DNA from: Flavimaricola marinus
Lineage (GTDB): Bacteria > Pseudomonadota > Alphaproteobacteria > Rhodobacterales > Rhodobacteraceae
Direction of reading: 5' to 3'
DNA: 64,000 nucleotides
Assembly (NCBI RefSeq): GCF_900184895.1
Contig: NZ_FXZK01000005.1
Location: forward strand, 186,001 to 250,000
The notes beneath the pieces were generated by a model, which saw nothing but the letters and a program-made list of their open reading frames with translations, was not told the DNA's origin and did not search any database. Both the position numbers and the translations under genes were made by a program. This document shows, one piece after another, positions 49,550 to 58,579 of this stretch. Numbering within the stretch: position 1 is the first letter of the stretch; each line of letters opens with the position of its first letter.

Positions 49550-49570
49550 CCAAGGAGGTCGACTCCTTGG
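49550..49570 (-). other. Hairpin at the dnaG-rpoD junction
   Basis: CCAAGGAG (49550-49557) and CTCCTTGG (49563-49570) form a perfect 8-bp stem with a 5-nt loop directly after the dnaG stop. There is no T-run, so it is more likely an RNA processing or attenuation element than a terminator. A processing site between dnaG and rpoD is known in E. coli. Confidence 0.5.
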
Positions 49571-51538
49571 TTATCTAGGGCGTTTACTGCTCTTGGCAAA
49601 ATCGATTCCGCCTAACAAATCGTCAAAGGCGGTGCGTTCGTCTCGGCGCATCCGGGCGCCATTCTGTCCTGTTTCATACTCCGCCTTATCCTCCCCATCG
49701 CCGCGCCCGGCCCGGTCCAATGCCGCGGCGGCCTGGCTCAACCGCCATGTCAGGCCCTCGTCGGCCGCGCCATCGAGATCTTCCAATGCGTCCTGCACTT
49801 CGCGCGCATGCCCGCGCCGCGCATTCAGTTTGGCAAGCTCTTCGGCCAGGCACATCCGGGCAATATCGTCATCGCCGGGGCGACGCACGGCAGGCACAAT
49901 GGCCACATGGCGTTGCGCCAAAAGCTTTTCAAGGACTCCCTGTCCAAGATCGTCGGACACGGCCGCTCTCAGATCGGCGGCCAGTGCGTGATGCAGGATC
50001 GAATCGCGCAGGGCGGCGTGGTCGGGATCGGCGCATTCCATCCGCTCCAACTCGCCCTCGAATCCGGCGAGGACCGACGGGTTCAGCACGATCGTCGCGA
50101 GGATCACCGCCTCGCGCAGGTGATCCTCCATCCCCGCGGCGCCCCCCGCGAACATCGACGCCTTGGCGCCGCCGGTGACCGTCGCCGCCTGACCGTAGGG
50201 CGCCGGCGCGGCAGACCATTTGCCGGACCGCCGGCCCGACGCCGCCGGGCGGCGTGCGCCGAACAAGGCCCGGCGCAGCTCCTTCAGCTCCTCGCCGTAA
50301 TGGGATTTCAGCGACGGATCGGGGATCACCTTGATCGCGTCGCGGAGCACCTTGTCGAGCGCCGCCTTGCGCTCCGGGCTGTCAAAGACCTTGCCTTCCG
50401 TCTCGCGCCGCCAGAGCAGCTGCACCAGCGGCAGCGCATTCTCCAGAATGGCGCGCATGGCCCCGGCACCTTGGGCACGGATCAGATCGTCAGGGTCCAT
50501 GCCCTGCGGCATCAGGGCAAAGCGCAGCGATTTGCCCGCCTCCAGCAGCGGCAGCGCCAGATCGATGACACGCATCGCGGCACGCAGCCCGGCGGTATCG
50601 CCGTCCAGCGCAATCACCGGCTCGGGCGAGATGCGCCACATCAGCTGCAACTGGTCGGCCGTAACCGCGGTGCCGAGCGGAGCGACGGTCGCGCCAAAAC
50701 CCGCCTCGCTCAGGGCGATCGTGTCCATGTAACCCTCGGCCACGACCAGCACCGCCCCCTTGCCCGCCGCCTCGCGGGCCGGGCCGTGGTTATACAGGCT
50801 GCGGCCTTTGTCAAAGAGCACGGTTTCCGGCGAATTCAGATACTTGGCACGGGCGTTCGGGTCCATCGCGCGACCGCCCAAGGCAATGGCGCGCCCTCTC
50901 GCGTCGCGAATGGGAAAGATGATGCGGCCCCGAAACCGGTCATAGGGATCGCCGCCGCCGTCCGGGCGGGCGGCCAGTCCCGCGTCCACGATCAGATCGG
51001 GGGAAACGCCCTTTTCCACCAAGGCGCGAAACACACCCTGCCGGGCATCCGGGGCAAAGCCGATCTCCCAACGGGCCTGCGCCTCGGCAGTCAGACCGCG
51101 ACGATCCAGATAGGCGCGGGCCTCCTCGGCCGGCGCCATGCGCAACTGCATCCGGTAATACTGAACCGCCTGCTCCATGACATCGGCCAGAACACTACGC
51201 TGATCGGCCTTTTCCTGCGCCTTGGGATCCCGCTGAGGGACCGGCATCCCGGCCTCGCGGGCCAGTATCTCGACGGCCTCGATAAAGCCCACGTTCTCCG
51301 TCTCGCGGACAAAGGAAATCGCGTCGCCTTTGGCATGACAGCCAAAGCAGTAGTAAAACCCCTTGCGATCATCGACATGAAACGAGGCCGACTTTTCCTG
51401 ATGAAACGGGCACGAGGCCCAGAGGTCGCCCTTGCCGGGATTGGATTTGCGGTTGTCCCACATCACCTTGCGACCGACGACCTGCCCAAGGGACAGGCGA
51501 CCACGCAATTCGTCAATGAAACCGGGGGGCAAACTCAT
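49571..51538 (-). CDS. dnaG: DNA primase
   Basis: This 655-residue primase has the zinc-ribbon start (CPFHQEKSASFHVDDRKG with YYCFGCHAKGDAISFV), the RNA polymerase core with TOPRIM motifs VLVVAEGYMDTIAL and EPVIALDGDTAG, and a C-terminal helicase-interaction domain. It lies upstream of rpoD on the same strand. The first ATG gives the usual SLPPGFIDELRGRL start. Confidence 0.96.
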   Translation of the reverse strand: MSLPPGFIDELRGRLSLGQVVGRKVMWDNRKSNPGKGDLWASCPFHQEKSASFHVDDRKGFYYCFGCHAKGDAISFVRETENVGFIEAVEILAREAGMPVPQRDPKAQEKADQRSVLADVMEQAVQYYRMQLRMAPAEEARAYLDRRGLTAEAQARWEIGFAPDARQGVFRALVEKGVSPDLIVDAGLAARPDGGGDPYDRFRGRIIFPIRDARGRAIALGGRAMDPNARAKYLNSPETVLFDKGRSLYNHGPAREAAGKGAVLVVAEGYMDTIALSEAGFGATVAPLGTAVTADQLQLMWRISPEPVIALDGDTAGLRAAMRVIDLALPLLEAGKSLRFALMPQGMDPDDLIRAQGAGAMRAILENALPLVQLLWRRETEGKVFDSPERKAALDKVLRDAIKVIPDPSLKSHYGEELKELRRALFGARRPAASGRRSGKWSAAPAPYGQAATVTGGAKASMFAGGAAGMEDHLREAVILATIVLNPSVLAGFEGELERMECADPDHAALRDSILHHALAADLRAAVSDDLGQGVLEKLLAQRHVAIVPAVRRPGDDDIARMCLAEELAKLNARRGHAREVQDALEDLDGAADEGLTWRLSQAAAALDRAGRGDGEDKAEYETGQNGARMRRDERTAFDDLLGGIDFAKSSKRPR

Positions 51539-51584
51539 CTGCGCAGTATCCGATCAATTGTGGGCAAAGTCGAGACGTCCGCCC

Positions 51585-51616
51585 CTTCATCTTGGCCAAA
51601 AAACTCCCCCCGGAGG
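51585..51616 (-). terminator. Dispersed repeat acting as tadA terminator
   Basis: On the minus strand CCTCCGGGGGGAG is followed by TTTTTTGGCCAAGATGAAG, 9 bp past the tadA stop. The short stem with a six-T run looks like an intrinsic terminator and is also a copy of the dispersed repeat of this window. Confidence 0.55.
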
Positions 51617-51624
51617 GGCCCGGA

Positions 51625-52080
51625 CTATCCGCCGCGCCGGCGCTCGAAGAATCCGCGCAGCAAGGCAGCCGCCGCGACCTCGCCGATGCCGTCATACACG
51701 TCCGGGACATGGTGGCACTGCGGATGGGCAAACACCCTCGCGCCGTGGGCCACGCCACCGGATTTCGGGTCCGAGGCGGCATAATAAAGCCGCGCCACCC
51801 GCGCCGCGGCAATCGCACCCGCACACATCGGGCAGGGCTCGAGCGTGACGTAGAGCGACGCCCCGGTCAGCCGCTCCTGCCCCAGCGCGGCACAGGCGTC
51901 GCGGATGGCCAGCATCTCGGCATGGGCCGTGGGGTCGTGCCACTCGCGGCAGCGGTTGCCCGCACGTGCGATCACCTCGCCCGCCTCCGAGACGACGACG
52001 GCCCCCACGGGCACTTCGCCCCTGTCGGCCGCGGCCCGGGCCTCTGCCAGCGCCAAATCCATATGCGAGGTAAAGCTCAT
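51625..52080 (-). CDS. tadA: tRNA adenosine(34) deaminase TadA
   Basis: This 151-residue deaminase has the zinc motifs HAEMLAIRDAC and PCPMCAGAI and the family start MDLALAEARAAADRGEVPVGAV. It converts A34 to inosine in tRNA-Arg. It is divergent from the pseudouridine synthase gene with a 65-bp gap. Confidence 0.92.
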   Translation of the reverse strand: MSFTSHMDLALAEARAAADRGEVPVGAVVVSEAGEVIARAGNRCREWHDPTAHAEMLAIRDACAALGQERLTGASLYVTLEPCPMCAGAIAAARVARLYYAASDPKSGGVAHGARVFAHPQCHHVPDVYDGIGEVAAAALLRGFFERRRGG

Positions 52081-52145
52081 GTCTCCACATGGCCCGGCAC
52101 AGCAGGCTCTGGCAAGGGGCGCAATTCCCGGATAGGACGATGTCT

Positions 52146-53198
52146 ATGACCGACAAACCCACACCAGACGGCGACCGTATCGCCAAAGTGCTCTCCCGCG
52201 CAGGCGTCGCCTCGCGGCGGGATGCGGAAAAGATGATCGCCGAGGGCCGCGTCGCGGTCAACGGCAAGCGGATCGACAGCCCGGCGCTGAATGTCGGCGC
52301 GGGCGACCGGATCAGCGTCGATGGCAAGCCGATCGGCCCGCCCGATCCGCCGCGGCTCTGGCTGTATCACAAGCCCAAGGGCGTGGTGACCACCGCCCGC
52401 GACGAGATGGGCCGCCCCACCGTGTTCGACGCGCTCCCGCCCGAATTGCCACGGGTCATGAGCATCGGTCGGCTCGACCTCAACTCCGAGGGCCTTCTGA
52501 TCCTGACCAACGACGGGGAGGTCAAGCGCAAGCTCGAGCTGCCCGCGACCGGCTGGCTCCGGCGCTACCGGGTGCGGATCAACGGTGCGGTCAGCGAAGA
52601 CCAGCTCGACATCCTGCGCCGCGGCATCACCGTCGAGGGGGTCAGCTATCAGCCGATGGAGGTCACCTTCGACCGCCAGCAAGGCGCCAATGCATGGCTG
52701 ACCGTGTCCCTGCGCGAGGGCAAGAACCGCGAGATCAGGCGGGCGATGGATGCGCTCGGCGTCAAGGTGAACCGGCTGATCCGGGTCAGCTATGGCCCGT
52801 TCCAGATCGGCAATCTGAAATCCGGCGAAGTCGAGGAACTCAAGCCACGCGTGGTGCGCGATCAATTGGGGCTCGAGGACCGTCCGGAGCCCGTCCGCCG
52901 CCGCGCTGGTGGCAAACCGGGCGGCAAACCCGGCCCGAAACCGGGCGGCAAGCCATTCAGCGGCAAGCCGACCGGGGCCGGACGGCGCACGTCCGGGATC
53001 ACGCTGGCCGACCGTGCCGACGGGGTCAAGACGCCGCGCAGCGCGGGGTTCCGGTCGCATGGCGCCAAGCCCGGCGACACATCCGGCGACAGCTCCGGCA
53101 ATCGGCCGCCGCGCAGCGCAGGCACGAAATCGGCTCGCACACATCTGGCGAAACGGACCGGCCCGGGCCAGAAGCCCCGGCCCAAAGGGGAAAGCTGA
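52146..53198 (+). CDS. rluB: RsuA/RluB-family rRNA pseudouridine synthase
   Basis: This 350-residue protein has an N-terminal S4 domain (DRIAKVLSRAGVASRRDAE, VNGKRIDSPALNVGAGD) and the RsuA-type catalytic motif MSIGRLDLNSEGLLILTNDG with the nucleophilic aspartate, then GKNREIRRAM. The last 100 residues are a basic low-complexity tail with GGKPG repeats. RluB (23S U2605) is the best guess. The ATG at 52146 has AGGA 8 bp upstream; 52140 is too close to it. Confidence 0.88.
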   Translation: MTDKPTPDGDRIAKVLSRAGVASRRDAEKMIAEGRVAVNGKRIDSPALNVGAGDRISVDGKPIGPPDPPRLWLYHKPKGVVTTARDEMGRPTVFDALPPELPRVMSIGRLDLNSEGLLILTNDGEVKRKLELPATGWLRRYRVRINGAVSEDQLDILRRGITVEGVSYQPMEVTFDRQQGANAWLTVSLREGKNREIRRAMDALGVKVNRLIRVSYGPFQIGNLKSGEVEELKPRVVRDQLGLEDRPEPVRRRAGGKPGGKPGPKPGGKPFSGKPTGAGRRTSGITLADRADGVKTPRSAGFRSHGAKPGDTSGDSSGNRPPRSAGTKSARTHLAKRTGPGQKPRPKGES

Positions 53199-53232
53199 GC
53201 GGCCTTTCCCCGCCAAACCATCCGAAAAAGCT

Positions 53233-53252
53233 CGGATTCGCGCCGGAATCCG
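53233..53252. other. Hairpin downstream of the pseudouridine synthase gene
   Basis: CGGATTC (53233-53239) pairs with GAATCCG (53246-53252) around a 6-nt loop. The A-run on its left gives a T-run only on the minus strand, where no gene ends, so its role is unclear. Confidence 0.35.
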
Positions 53253-53373
53253 GCCGATCCGTGCAAGGTCAGGCAAACCCGCCCTTGCGTGCCTCTCGCA
53301 TTTCGGGGCCAATTGACCATATGTTGATGATGCACATTCGCTCAATTGATTTGTCAAAGGCCCGAAAACCCGC

Positions 53374-53577
53374 ATGACCAGACTGATCCTGCTCTTGCTG
53401 ATGTTCTCCGCTGTCGTAATTGCTGTTACGTCGGTAATGTCGTTGATCAAAGCCCCCAGCCCCGCCCCGCGCCAATCCAAGGACTCGTTCATGCCTGCAA
53501 GCGTCAAGAATATCGCCTACGTCCTGCTGATCATCCTGATGTTCGGGGTCGTGTCCGGCGTGATCGGAGGCCTCTGA
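53374..53577 (+). CDS. Small two-TM membrane protein, unknown
   Basis: This 67-residue protein has two hydrophobic segments (LILLLLMFSAVVIAVTSVM and IAYVLLIILMFGVVSGVIG) joined by a short polar loop. Its stop overlaps the next start as TGATG, which strongly supports real, coupled translation with the XpaC-like gene. Family not recognised. Confidence 0.72.
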   Translation: MTRLILLLLMFSAVVIAVTSVMSLIKAPSPAPRQSKDSFMPASVKNIAYVLLIILMFGVVSGVIGGL

Positions 53578-54488
53578 TGGCACAGCGGTTCGGCGGCGAG
53601 CACAGCCCGGATAAAGACGTCGCGCAGGCCGCGGGTGCGGACAAGGCCCGCAAGGACGCGGTGCGTGCGGCGCGCAAGGACGAGGCGCGGGTCGATGCGG
53701 CCGGGGCGCGGGCGAACATCATGTTCGTGCCCGTCGTCGTGCTGGTCTTTACCTCGCTCAACGAAGGCGCGGTGGCGCTCACGCTGGCGCTGATCGGTGC
53801 CGCTCTGTTGACGCTGGGGGCTTGGCTTCTGCGCGATGGCCTGCGTGCCGAGGCCGCCTACAACGCCCGCGCCATCGCCCGCAAACCGGCCCTGCCGCGC
53901 AAGATCATCGCCGCCGTCTGCGCCACGCTCGGGATCGGGCTTGCCGCCAGCACCGGCGACAATTCGGTGGTGGCCTCGGGGCTTTACGGCCTAATCGCCG
54001 GGGCGCTGCACCTCGTGGCCTTCGGGATCGACCCGCTCAGCGACAAGCGCGTCGAGGGGATCGACACCTTTCAGCAAGACCGGGTCGCCCGCGTCGTCGA
54101 CGAGGCCGAAGCCTATCTCGCCGCCATGGCCGACCACGTGGCCAGCCTCAAGGACCGCAAGCTCGACCTGCGCGTCGCCAGCTTTCAGGCGATGGCCCGC
54201 AAGATGATCCGCACCGTCGAAGAAGACCCCCGCGACCTCACCGAGGCGCGCAAGTATCTGGGGGTCTATTTGATGGGGGCACGCGACGCGACGGTGAAGT
54301 TCGTCGACCTCTACCGACGCCAGTCGGAGCCAACTGTCCGGGCCGACTATGAAGCGCTGCTGACCGATCTTGAAGAGAACTTCGCCGCCCGCACCGACAA
54401 GCTGTTGATCGGGGACCGGACGGACATGGACATCGAAATCAAAGTGCTGCGGGATCGTTTGCAGCGCGAAGGCGTTAAGCCAGAGTAA
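53577..54488 (+). CDS. XpaC-like protein (5-bromo-4-chloroindolyl phosphate hydrolysis family)
   Basis: This 303-residue protein has a charged N-terminal helix, four hydrophobic segments between about residues 45 and 145, and a helical cytoplasmic part (VDEAEAYLAAMADHVASLKD, KMIRTVEEDPRDLTEARKYL, VGDR-type end). The XpaC family is regularly encoded next to TelA, as here 13 bp downstream. The original name comes from an indirect phosphatase phenotype, so enzymatic activity is doubtful. Confidence 0.82.
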   Translation: MAQRFGGEHSPDKDVAQAAGADKARKDAVRAARKDEARVDAAGARANIMFVPVVVLVFTSLNEGAVALTLALIGAALLTLGAWLLRDGLRAEAAYNARAIARKPALPRKIIAAVCATLGIGLAASTGDNSVVASGLYGLIAGALHLVAFGIDPLSDKRVEGIDTFQQDRVARVVDEAEAYLAAMADHVASLKDRKLDLRVASFQAMARKMIRTVEEDPRDLTEARKYLGVYLMGARDATVKFVDLYRRQSEPTVRADYEALLTDLEENFAARTDKLLIGDRTDMDIEIKVLRDRLQREGVKPE

Positions 54489-54501
54489 CAGGGGACACCA
54501 C

Positions 54502-55704
54502 ATGTCAGACACGATCCGCGACCAAGCCCAGCAAGCTCTTGCCGAGGTTGAAAAAGTGACAGCCGTTGTGCTGCCGGAGCCAAAGAACGAAATCGTCGTG
54601 CTCGAAGACGCACCCGCCCCCGTGGGCGAGGAAATCCGCAAGCGCATGTCCGAACTGGACATGTCCGACACAAACTCGATCGTGTCGTTCGGATCGTCGG
54701 CGCAGGCCGAATTGCAGGTCATCTCGCAGTCGATGCTGGCCGGCGTGCGCAACAAGGACGTCGGCCCCGCCGGCGACAGCCTGCGCAATATCGTCACCAC
54801 GATCCGCGGCTTCTCGATCAGCGAACTGGACGTGCGCCGCGAGCGGACCTTCTGGGAAAAGCTCTTGGGCCGGGCCGCGCCGATGGCCAAGTTTGCCGCG
54901 CGTTTCGAGGATGTTCAGGGCCAAATCGACCGGATCACCGACGACCTGCTGAAGCACGAGCACGTGCTGCTCAAGGACATCGAGTCGCTCGACATGCTCT
55001 ATGACAAGACGCTCGACTTCTACGACGAACTGGCGCTCTACATCTCGGCCGGCGAGGCCAAGATCAAGGAACTCGACGAGGTCACGATCCCCGCCAAGGA
55101 GGCCGAAGTGCAGGCCGCCCCCGAGGATCAGGGCGTGATGAAGGCGCAGGAACTGCGCGACATCCGCTCGGCGCGCGACGATCTGGAACGCCGCGTCCAC
55201 GATCTGAAACTGACCCGTCAGGTGACGATGCAGTCGCTTCCCTCGATCCGGCTTGTGCAGGAAAATGACAAGTCGCTGGTCACCAAGATCAACTCGACCC
55301 TCGTCAACACCGTGCCGCTGTGGGAAACCCAGCTGGCGCAGGCCGTGACGATCCAGCGCTCCGCCGAGGCCGCGAAGGCCGTCCGCGAGGCCAACGATCT
55401 GACCAACGAATTGCTCACCGCGAATGCCGAAAACCTGCGCTCGGCCAACAAGATGATCCGCACCGAGATGGAACGCGGCGTGTTTGATATCGAGGCGGTC
55501 AAATCCGCCAATGCCAACCTGATCGCCACCATCGAGGAAAGCCTCCAGATCGCCGACGAAGGCAAGCGCAAGCGGGCCGAAGCAGAGGCCGATCTCAAGA
55601 AGATGGAAGCCGAGTTGAAGGACACCCTGTCGTCGGCACGCGCCCGCGCCACCGGCACAGGCGAAAACGTCGGCGGTTCGGTCAACCCTGCCGGGGGGGC
55701 CTGA
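54502..55704 (+). CDS. TelA-family toxic anion resistance protein
   Basis: This 400-residue mostly helical cytoplasmic protein has the TelA/KlaA family marks: SFGSSAQAELQVISQSMLAG, LRNIVTTIRGFSISELDVRR, and the late LPSIRLVQENDKSLVTKINS and TVPLWETQLAQAVTIQRS. It is predicted to form coiled coils. Family members are linked to tellurite and cell-envelope stress resistance; the mechanism is unknown. It follows the XpaC-like gene by 13 bp. Confidence 0.9.
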   Translation: MSDTIRDQAQQALAEVEKVTAVVLPEPKNEIVVLEDAPAPVGEEIRKRMSELDMSDTNSIVSFGSSAQAELQVISQSMLAGVRNKDVGPAGDSLRNIVTTIRGFSISELDVRRERTFWEKLLGRAAPMAKFAARFEDVQGQIDRITDDLLKHEHVLLKDIESLDMLYDKTLDFYDELALYISAGEAKIKELDEVTIPAKEAEVQAAPEDQGVMKAQELRDIRSARDDLERRVHDLKLTRQVTMQSLPSIRLVQENDKSLVTKINSTLVNTVPLWETQLAQAVTIQRSAEAAKAVREANDLTNELLTANAENLRSANKMIRTEMERGVFDIEAVKSANANLIATIEESLQIADEGKRKRAEAEADLKKMEAELKDTLSSARARATGTGENVGGSVNPAGGA

Positions 55705-55763
55705 TCATCCGCACGGGGCAAAGACACAGACTGGTCGGGGCCGGAGCCATTGCTCTGGCCCTT

Positions 55764-56675
55764 TTGGCAGGCTGCCAAGACCTGGCGACCACCCCCGATC
55801 CCGAGCCGGAACCGCCGGAACTGACGGTCGAATTGCCGCCCGAGCCGGAGGCACCTCTGCCCGAGCGGTCAGAGGCCAGTCTGGCGCTGTCCGTGCATTA
55901 CCAGCGCCTGCAGAACGATCTGCTCAGCCAGGGGCTGATGCGCGGCGACGGTGGCGGGCCGGATACACCCTATACCGACGTGATGCTGACGCGAAACTTC
56001 ATCCGCATCGCGCTCTTTGACGAATACGTCACAGCAGGCGACGAACTGGTCGCCGAGGCCACTCTCAGTCGCCTGCGCCGCTGGGAACAGCCGATCCGGA
56101 TGGCTGTCGAATTCGGCGCGACCGTGCCGCAGGCACAGCGCGACCGGGATCAAAGCTCGATCTCGACCTACGGCGCGCGTCTGGCCCGGCTGACCGGGCT
56201 GTCGATCCGCCAGACGGACCAAGACCCCAATTTCCACGTTCTCGTGCTCAACGAAGACGACCGGCTCGCCTCCGAGGCGCGGCTGCGCGAGCTGGTGCCC
56301 GGGATCACGCCCAGCTCGCTGCGGGCATTCATGTTCCCGCCGCGCGATACTCTGTGCCTCGTGATCGCCTTTTCCGAAGGCGGCGCACCCAGTTATTCCA
56401 AGGCGGTCGTGCTGATCCGGGGCGAACACCCCGATCTTTTGCGCCTTGCCTGCATCCACGAAGAGCTGGCCCAAGGGCTCGGCCTCGCAAACGACAGCCC
56501 GCAGGCGCGGCCCTCGATCTTCAACGATGACGAGGAGTTCGGGCTTTTGACGACGCATGACGAGATGCTGCTCAGGATGCTCTACGATCCGCGCCTCTCC
56601 CCCGGCATGAGCGCCGCCGAAGCCGCCCCCATCGCGCGCCGGATCGCGACGGAGCTTTTGGGGGGCGAAAGTTGA
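55764..56675 (+). CDS. DUF2927 lipoprotein (true start probably further upstream)
   Basis: The DUF2927 domain covers most of the protein, with VMLTRNFIRIALFDEY, EQPIRMAVEFGATVPQAQRD and ACIHEELAQGLGLANDSPQA. The first standard start codon is the TTG at 55764, which would leave MAGCQD. Reading upstream in frame gives RHRLVGAGAIALALLAGC, a textbook lipoprotein signal, open back to the telA stop with no ATG, GTG or TTG. An ATC at 55704, overlapping that stop, or a CTG at 55731 could serve. The HEE motif recalls zincin-like folds. Confidence 0.8.
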   Translation: MAGCQDLATTPDPEPEPPELTVELPPEPEAPLPERSEASLALSVHYQRLQNDLLSQGLMRGDGGGPDTPYTDVMLTRNFIRIALFDEYVTAGDELVAEATLSRLRRWEQPIRMAVEFGATVPQAQRDRDQSSISTYGARLARLTGLSIRQTDQDPNFHVLVLNEDDRLASEARLRELVPGITPSSLRAFMFPPRDTLCLVIAFSEGGAPSYSKAVVLIRGEHPDLLRLACIHEELAQGLGLANDSPQARPSIFNDDEEFGLLTTHDEMLLRMLYDPRLSPGMSAAEAAPIARRIATELLGGES

Positions 56676-56905
56676 GCGGGGCGGCCATGTTCGAGGCGCG
56701 GCCCGGCGATCTGGCCAGCATTCAAGCTTTGAGCGGAGCCAAAGCGCCGCTGGCTGTTGGCGCAACGGCATTTCCGGCCCGCGCCCCCGCCAGACCGCGC
56801 TGCCCGACGATCGGGGCACGGACCCGGCCGCCATGACATTCATTTGCATTTGCCTCCCCGATACATAGTCTCTCACCTGCACGCAGTACCCGAAGGAGCC
56901 GCTCT

Positions 56906-58021
56906 ATGGGCATTCTCGATTTTCTTTCCGGCCAGTTCATCGACGTCATTCACTGGACCGACGACACCCGCGACACGATGGTCTGGCGCTTCGAGCGCGA
57001 AGGCCACGAGATCAAGTACGGCGCCAAGCTGACGGTCCGCGAAGGTCAGGCCGCCGTCTTCGTCCACGAGGGCGTGCTGGCCGATGTGTTCACCCCCGGG
57101 CTCTATATGCTTGAGACGAACAACATGCCGATCATGACCACGCTTCAGCATTGGGATCACGGTTTCAAATCTCCGTTCAAATCCGAGATCTATTTCGTCA
57201 ACACCACCCGCTTCACCGACAACAAATGGGGCACCAAGAACCCGATCATGTGTCGCGATCCTGAATTCGGGCCGGTGCGGTTGCGGGCGTTCGGCTCCTA
57301 TACCATGCGGGTTGCGGATGCGGCCAAGTTCATGACCGAGATCGTCGGCACGGACGGCGAATTCACCAGCGATGAGATCTCCATGCAGATCCGCAACGTC
57401 GTGGTGCAGGAGGTGTCCCGCGTGCTGGCGTCGTCGGGCATCGCCGTCCTCGACATGGCCGCCAACACCGCCGACATGGGCAAGCTGGTGACGCAGGCAA
57501 TCGCGCCCACCATCGCGGCCTACGGCCTGTCCATCCCGGAATTCTACATCGAAAACATCTCGCTGCCCGCCGAGGTCGAGAAGATGATGGACAAACGCAC
57601 CTCGATGGGCGTGATGGGCGATCTCAACCGCTATAGCCAGTTCGCCGCCGCCGAGGCGATGGGCAAGGCGGCCGAGAATCCCGGCATGGCCGGCGCCGGC
57701 ATGGGCATGGGCCTTGGCATGGCGATGGGCGGCATGGCCGCCGGGCCATGGGGGCCGGTCCCGCAGCAGGCACCACATGCCGCCGCTCCGCCGCCACCGC
57801 CCCCGCCGCCGGTCGAGCACGTCTGGCACATCGCGGCCAACGGCGCGACCACCGGCCCGTTCAGTAAAGCGACGATGGGCCAAAAGGTCTCCAGCGGCGA
57901 ATTGACCCGCGAGAGCATGGTCTGGACCGCCGGACAGGACGGCTGGATGAAGGCAGGCGACGTGAGCGAGTTGGCGCAACTCTTCACCGTGCTGCCGCCG
58001 CCACCACCGCCGGGCGTCTGA
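56906..58021 (+). CDS. SPFH (YdjI-like) protein with C-terminal GYF_2 domain
   Basis: This 371-residue protein has an SPFH/virion-core-type domain over residues 1-260 (VIHWTDDTRDTMVWRFERE, VFVHEGVLADVFTPGLYMLE, VRLRAFGSYTMRVADAAKF). A Met/Gly-rich linker with GMGMGLGMAMGGM and a polyproline stretch follow, then a GYF_2 domain (WHIAANGATTGPFSKATM, VWTAGQDGWMKAGDVSELAQ). SPFH proteins organise membrane platforms; GYF domains bind proline-rich peptides. AAGGAG lies ahead of the ATG. Confidence 0.88.
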   Translation: MGILDFLSGQFIDVIHWTDDTRDTMVWRFEREGHEIKYGAKLTVREGQAAVFVHEGVLADVFTPGLYMLETNNMPIMTTLQHWDHGFKSPFKSEIYFVNTTRFTDNKWGTKNPIMCRDPEFGPVRLRAFGSYTMRVADAAKFMTEIVGTDGEFTSDEISMQIRNVVVQEVSRVLASSGIAVLDMAANTADMGKLVTQAIAPTIAAYGLSIPEFYIENISLPAEVEKMMDKRTSMGVMGDLNRYSQFAAAEAMGKAAENPGMAGAGMGMGLGMAMGGMAAGPWGPVPQQAPHAAAPPPPPPPPVEHVWHIAANGATTGPFSKATMGQKVSSGELTRESMVWTAGQDGWMKAGDVSELAQLFTVLPPPPPPGV

Positions 58022-58102
58022 CTTTCGGCGCGAGCGTACACCGCGCTCGCGCCCGCCCGCCTAGCGGGCCAACATGACAGCAACCCATGACAGGATGACA
58101 AA

Positions 58103-58579
58103 ATGGCACAGCGCACCGGCTACTCCACCGCCCAGATCACCCTGCACTGGCTCACCGCCATCGGCGTTCTGGTGGCCTTCTTTACCCACGACGCCATGGA
58201 AGAAATCGCCGAGCAGACATGGGAGGCCGGTGGCGCCGCCTTTCCCACGGTGCACACGATCGCGGGCATGACGGTGTTCTTTCTGGTGCTGGTCCGGGTC
58301 ATCCTGCGGCTTCGCACCGGCGCGCCCGAGCCGGAGGGCGACGGCATCCAGCAAGCCGCCGCCGTCTGGGGGCACCGGCTGCTCTATCTGATGTTGCTCG
58401 CCGTGCCCTTGGGTGGGTTTCTGACATGGATCGTGGGCATTCAGGACCTGGGCGATCTGCACGGTCTGGCGGGCAAGGCGCTGATGATCGTGGCTCTGGG
58501 CCATGCGGCGATGGCGATCTATCACCAGTTCGTCAAGAAGGACGGCACCCTGATGCGGATGCTCCGCCCCGGCAAATGA
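58103..58579 (+). CDS. Cytochrome b561-type membrane protein 1
   Basis: This 158-residue four-helix membrane cytochrome has heme-ligand histidines in QITLHWLTAIGV, VHTIAGMTVFFLVL and LHGLAGKALMIVALGHAAMA. It probably moves electrons across or within the inner membrane. The stop overlaps the next start as ATGA. Cytochrome b561/YceI-partner types are the nearest named relatives. Confidence 0.85.
   Translation: MAQRTGYSTAQITLHWLTAIGVLVAFFTHDAMEEIAEQTWEAGGAAFPTVHTIAGMTVFFLVLVRVILRLRTGAPEPEGDGIQQAAAVWGHRLLYLMLLAVPLGGFLTWIVGIQDLGDLHGLAGKALMIVALGHAAMAIYHQFVKKDGTLMRMLRPGK

Noticed and set aside
56688-56835. Short frame starting MFEARPGDLASIQAL, reminiscent of a GNAT N-terminus
   Set aside because: It soon turns into an Ala/Pro/Arg string and stops after about 50 codons. 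At most it could be a decayed fragment, and I cannot support that.
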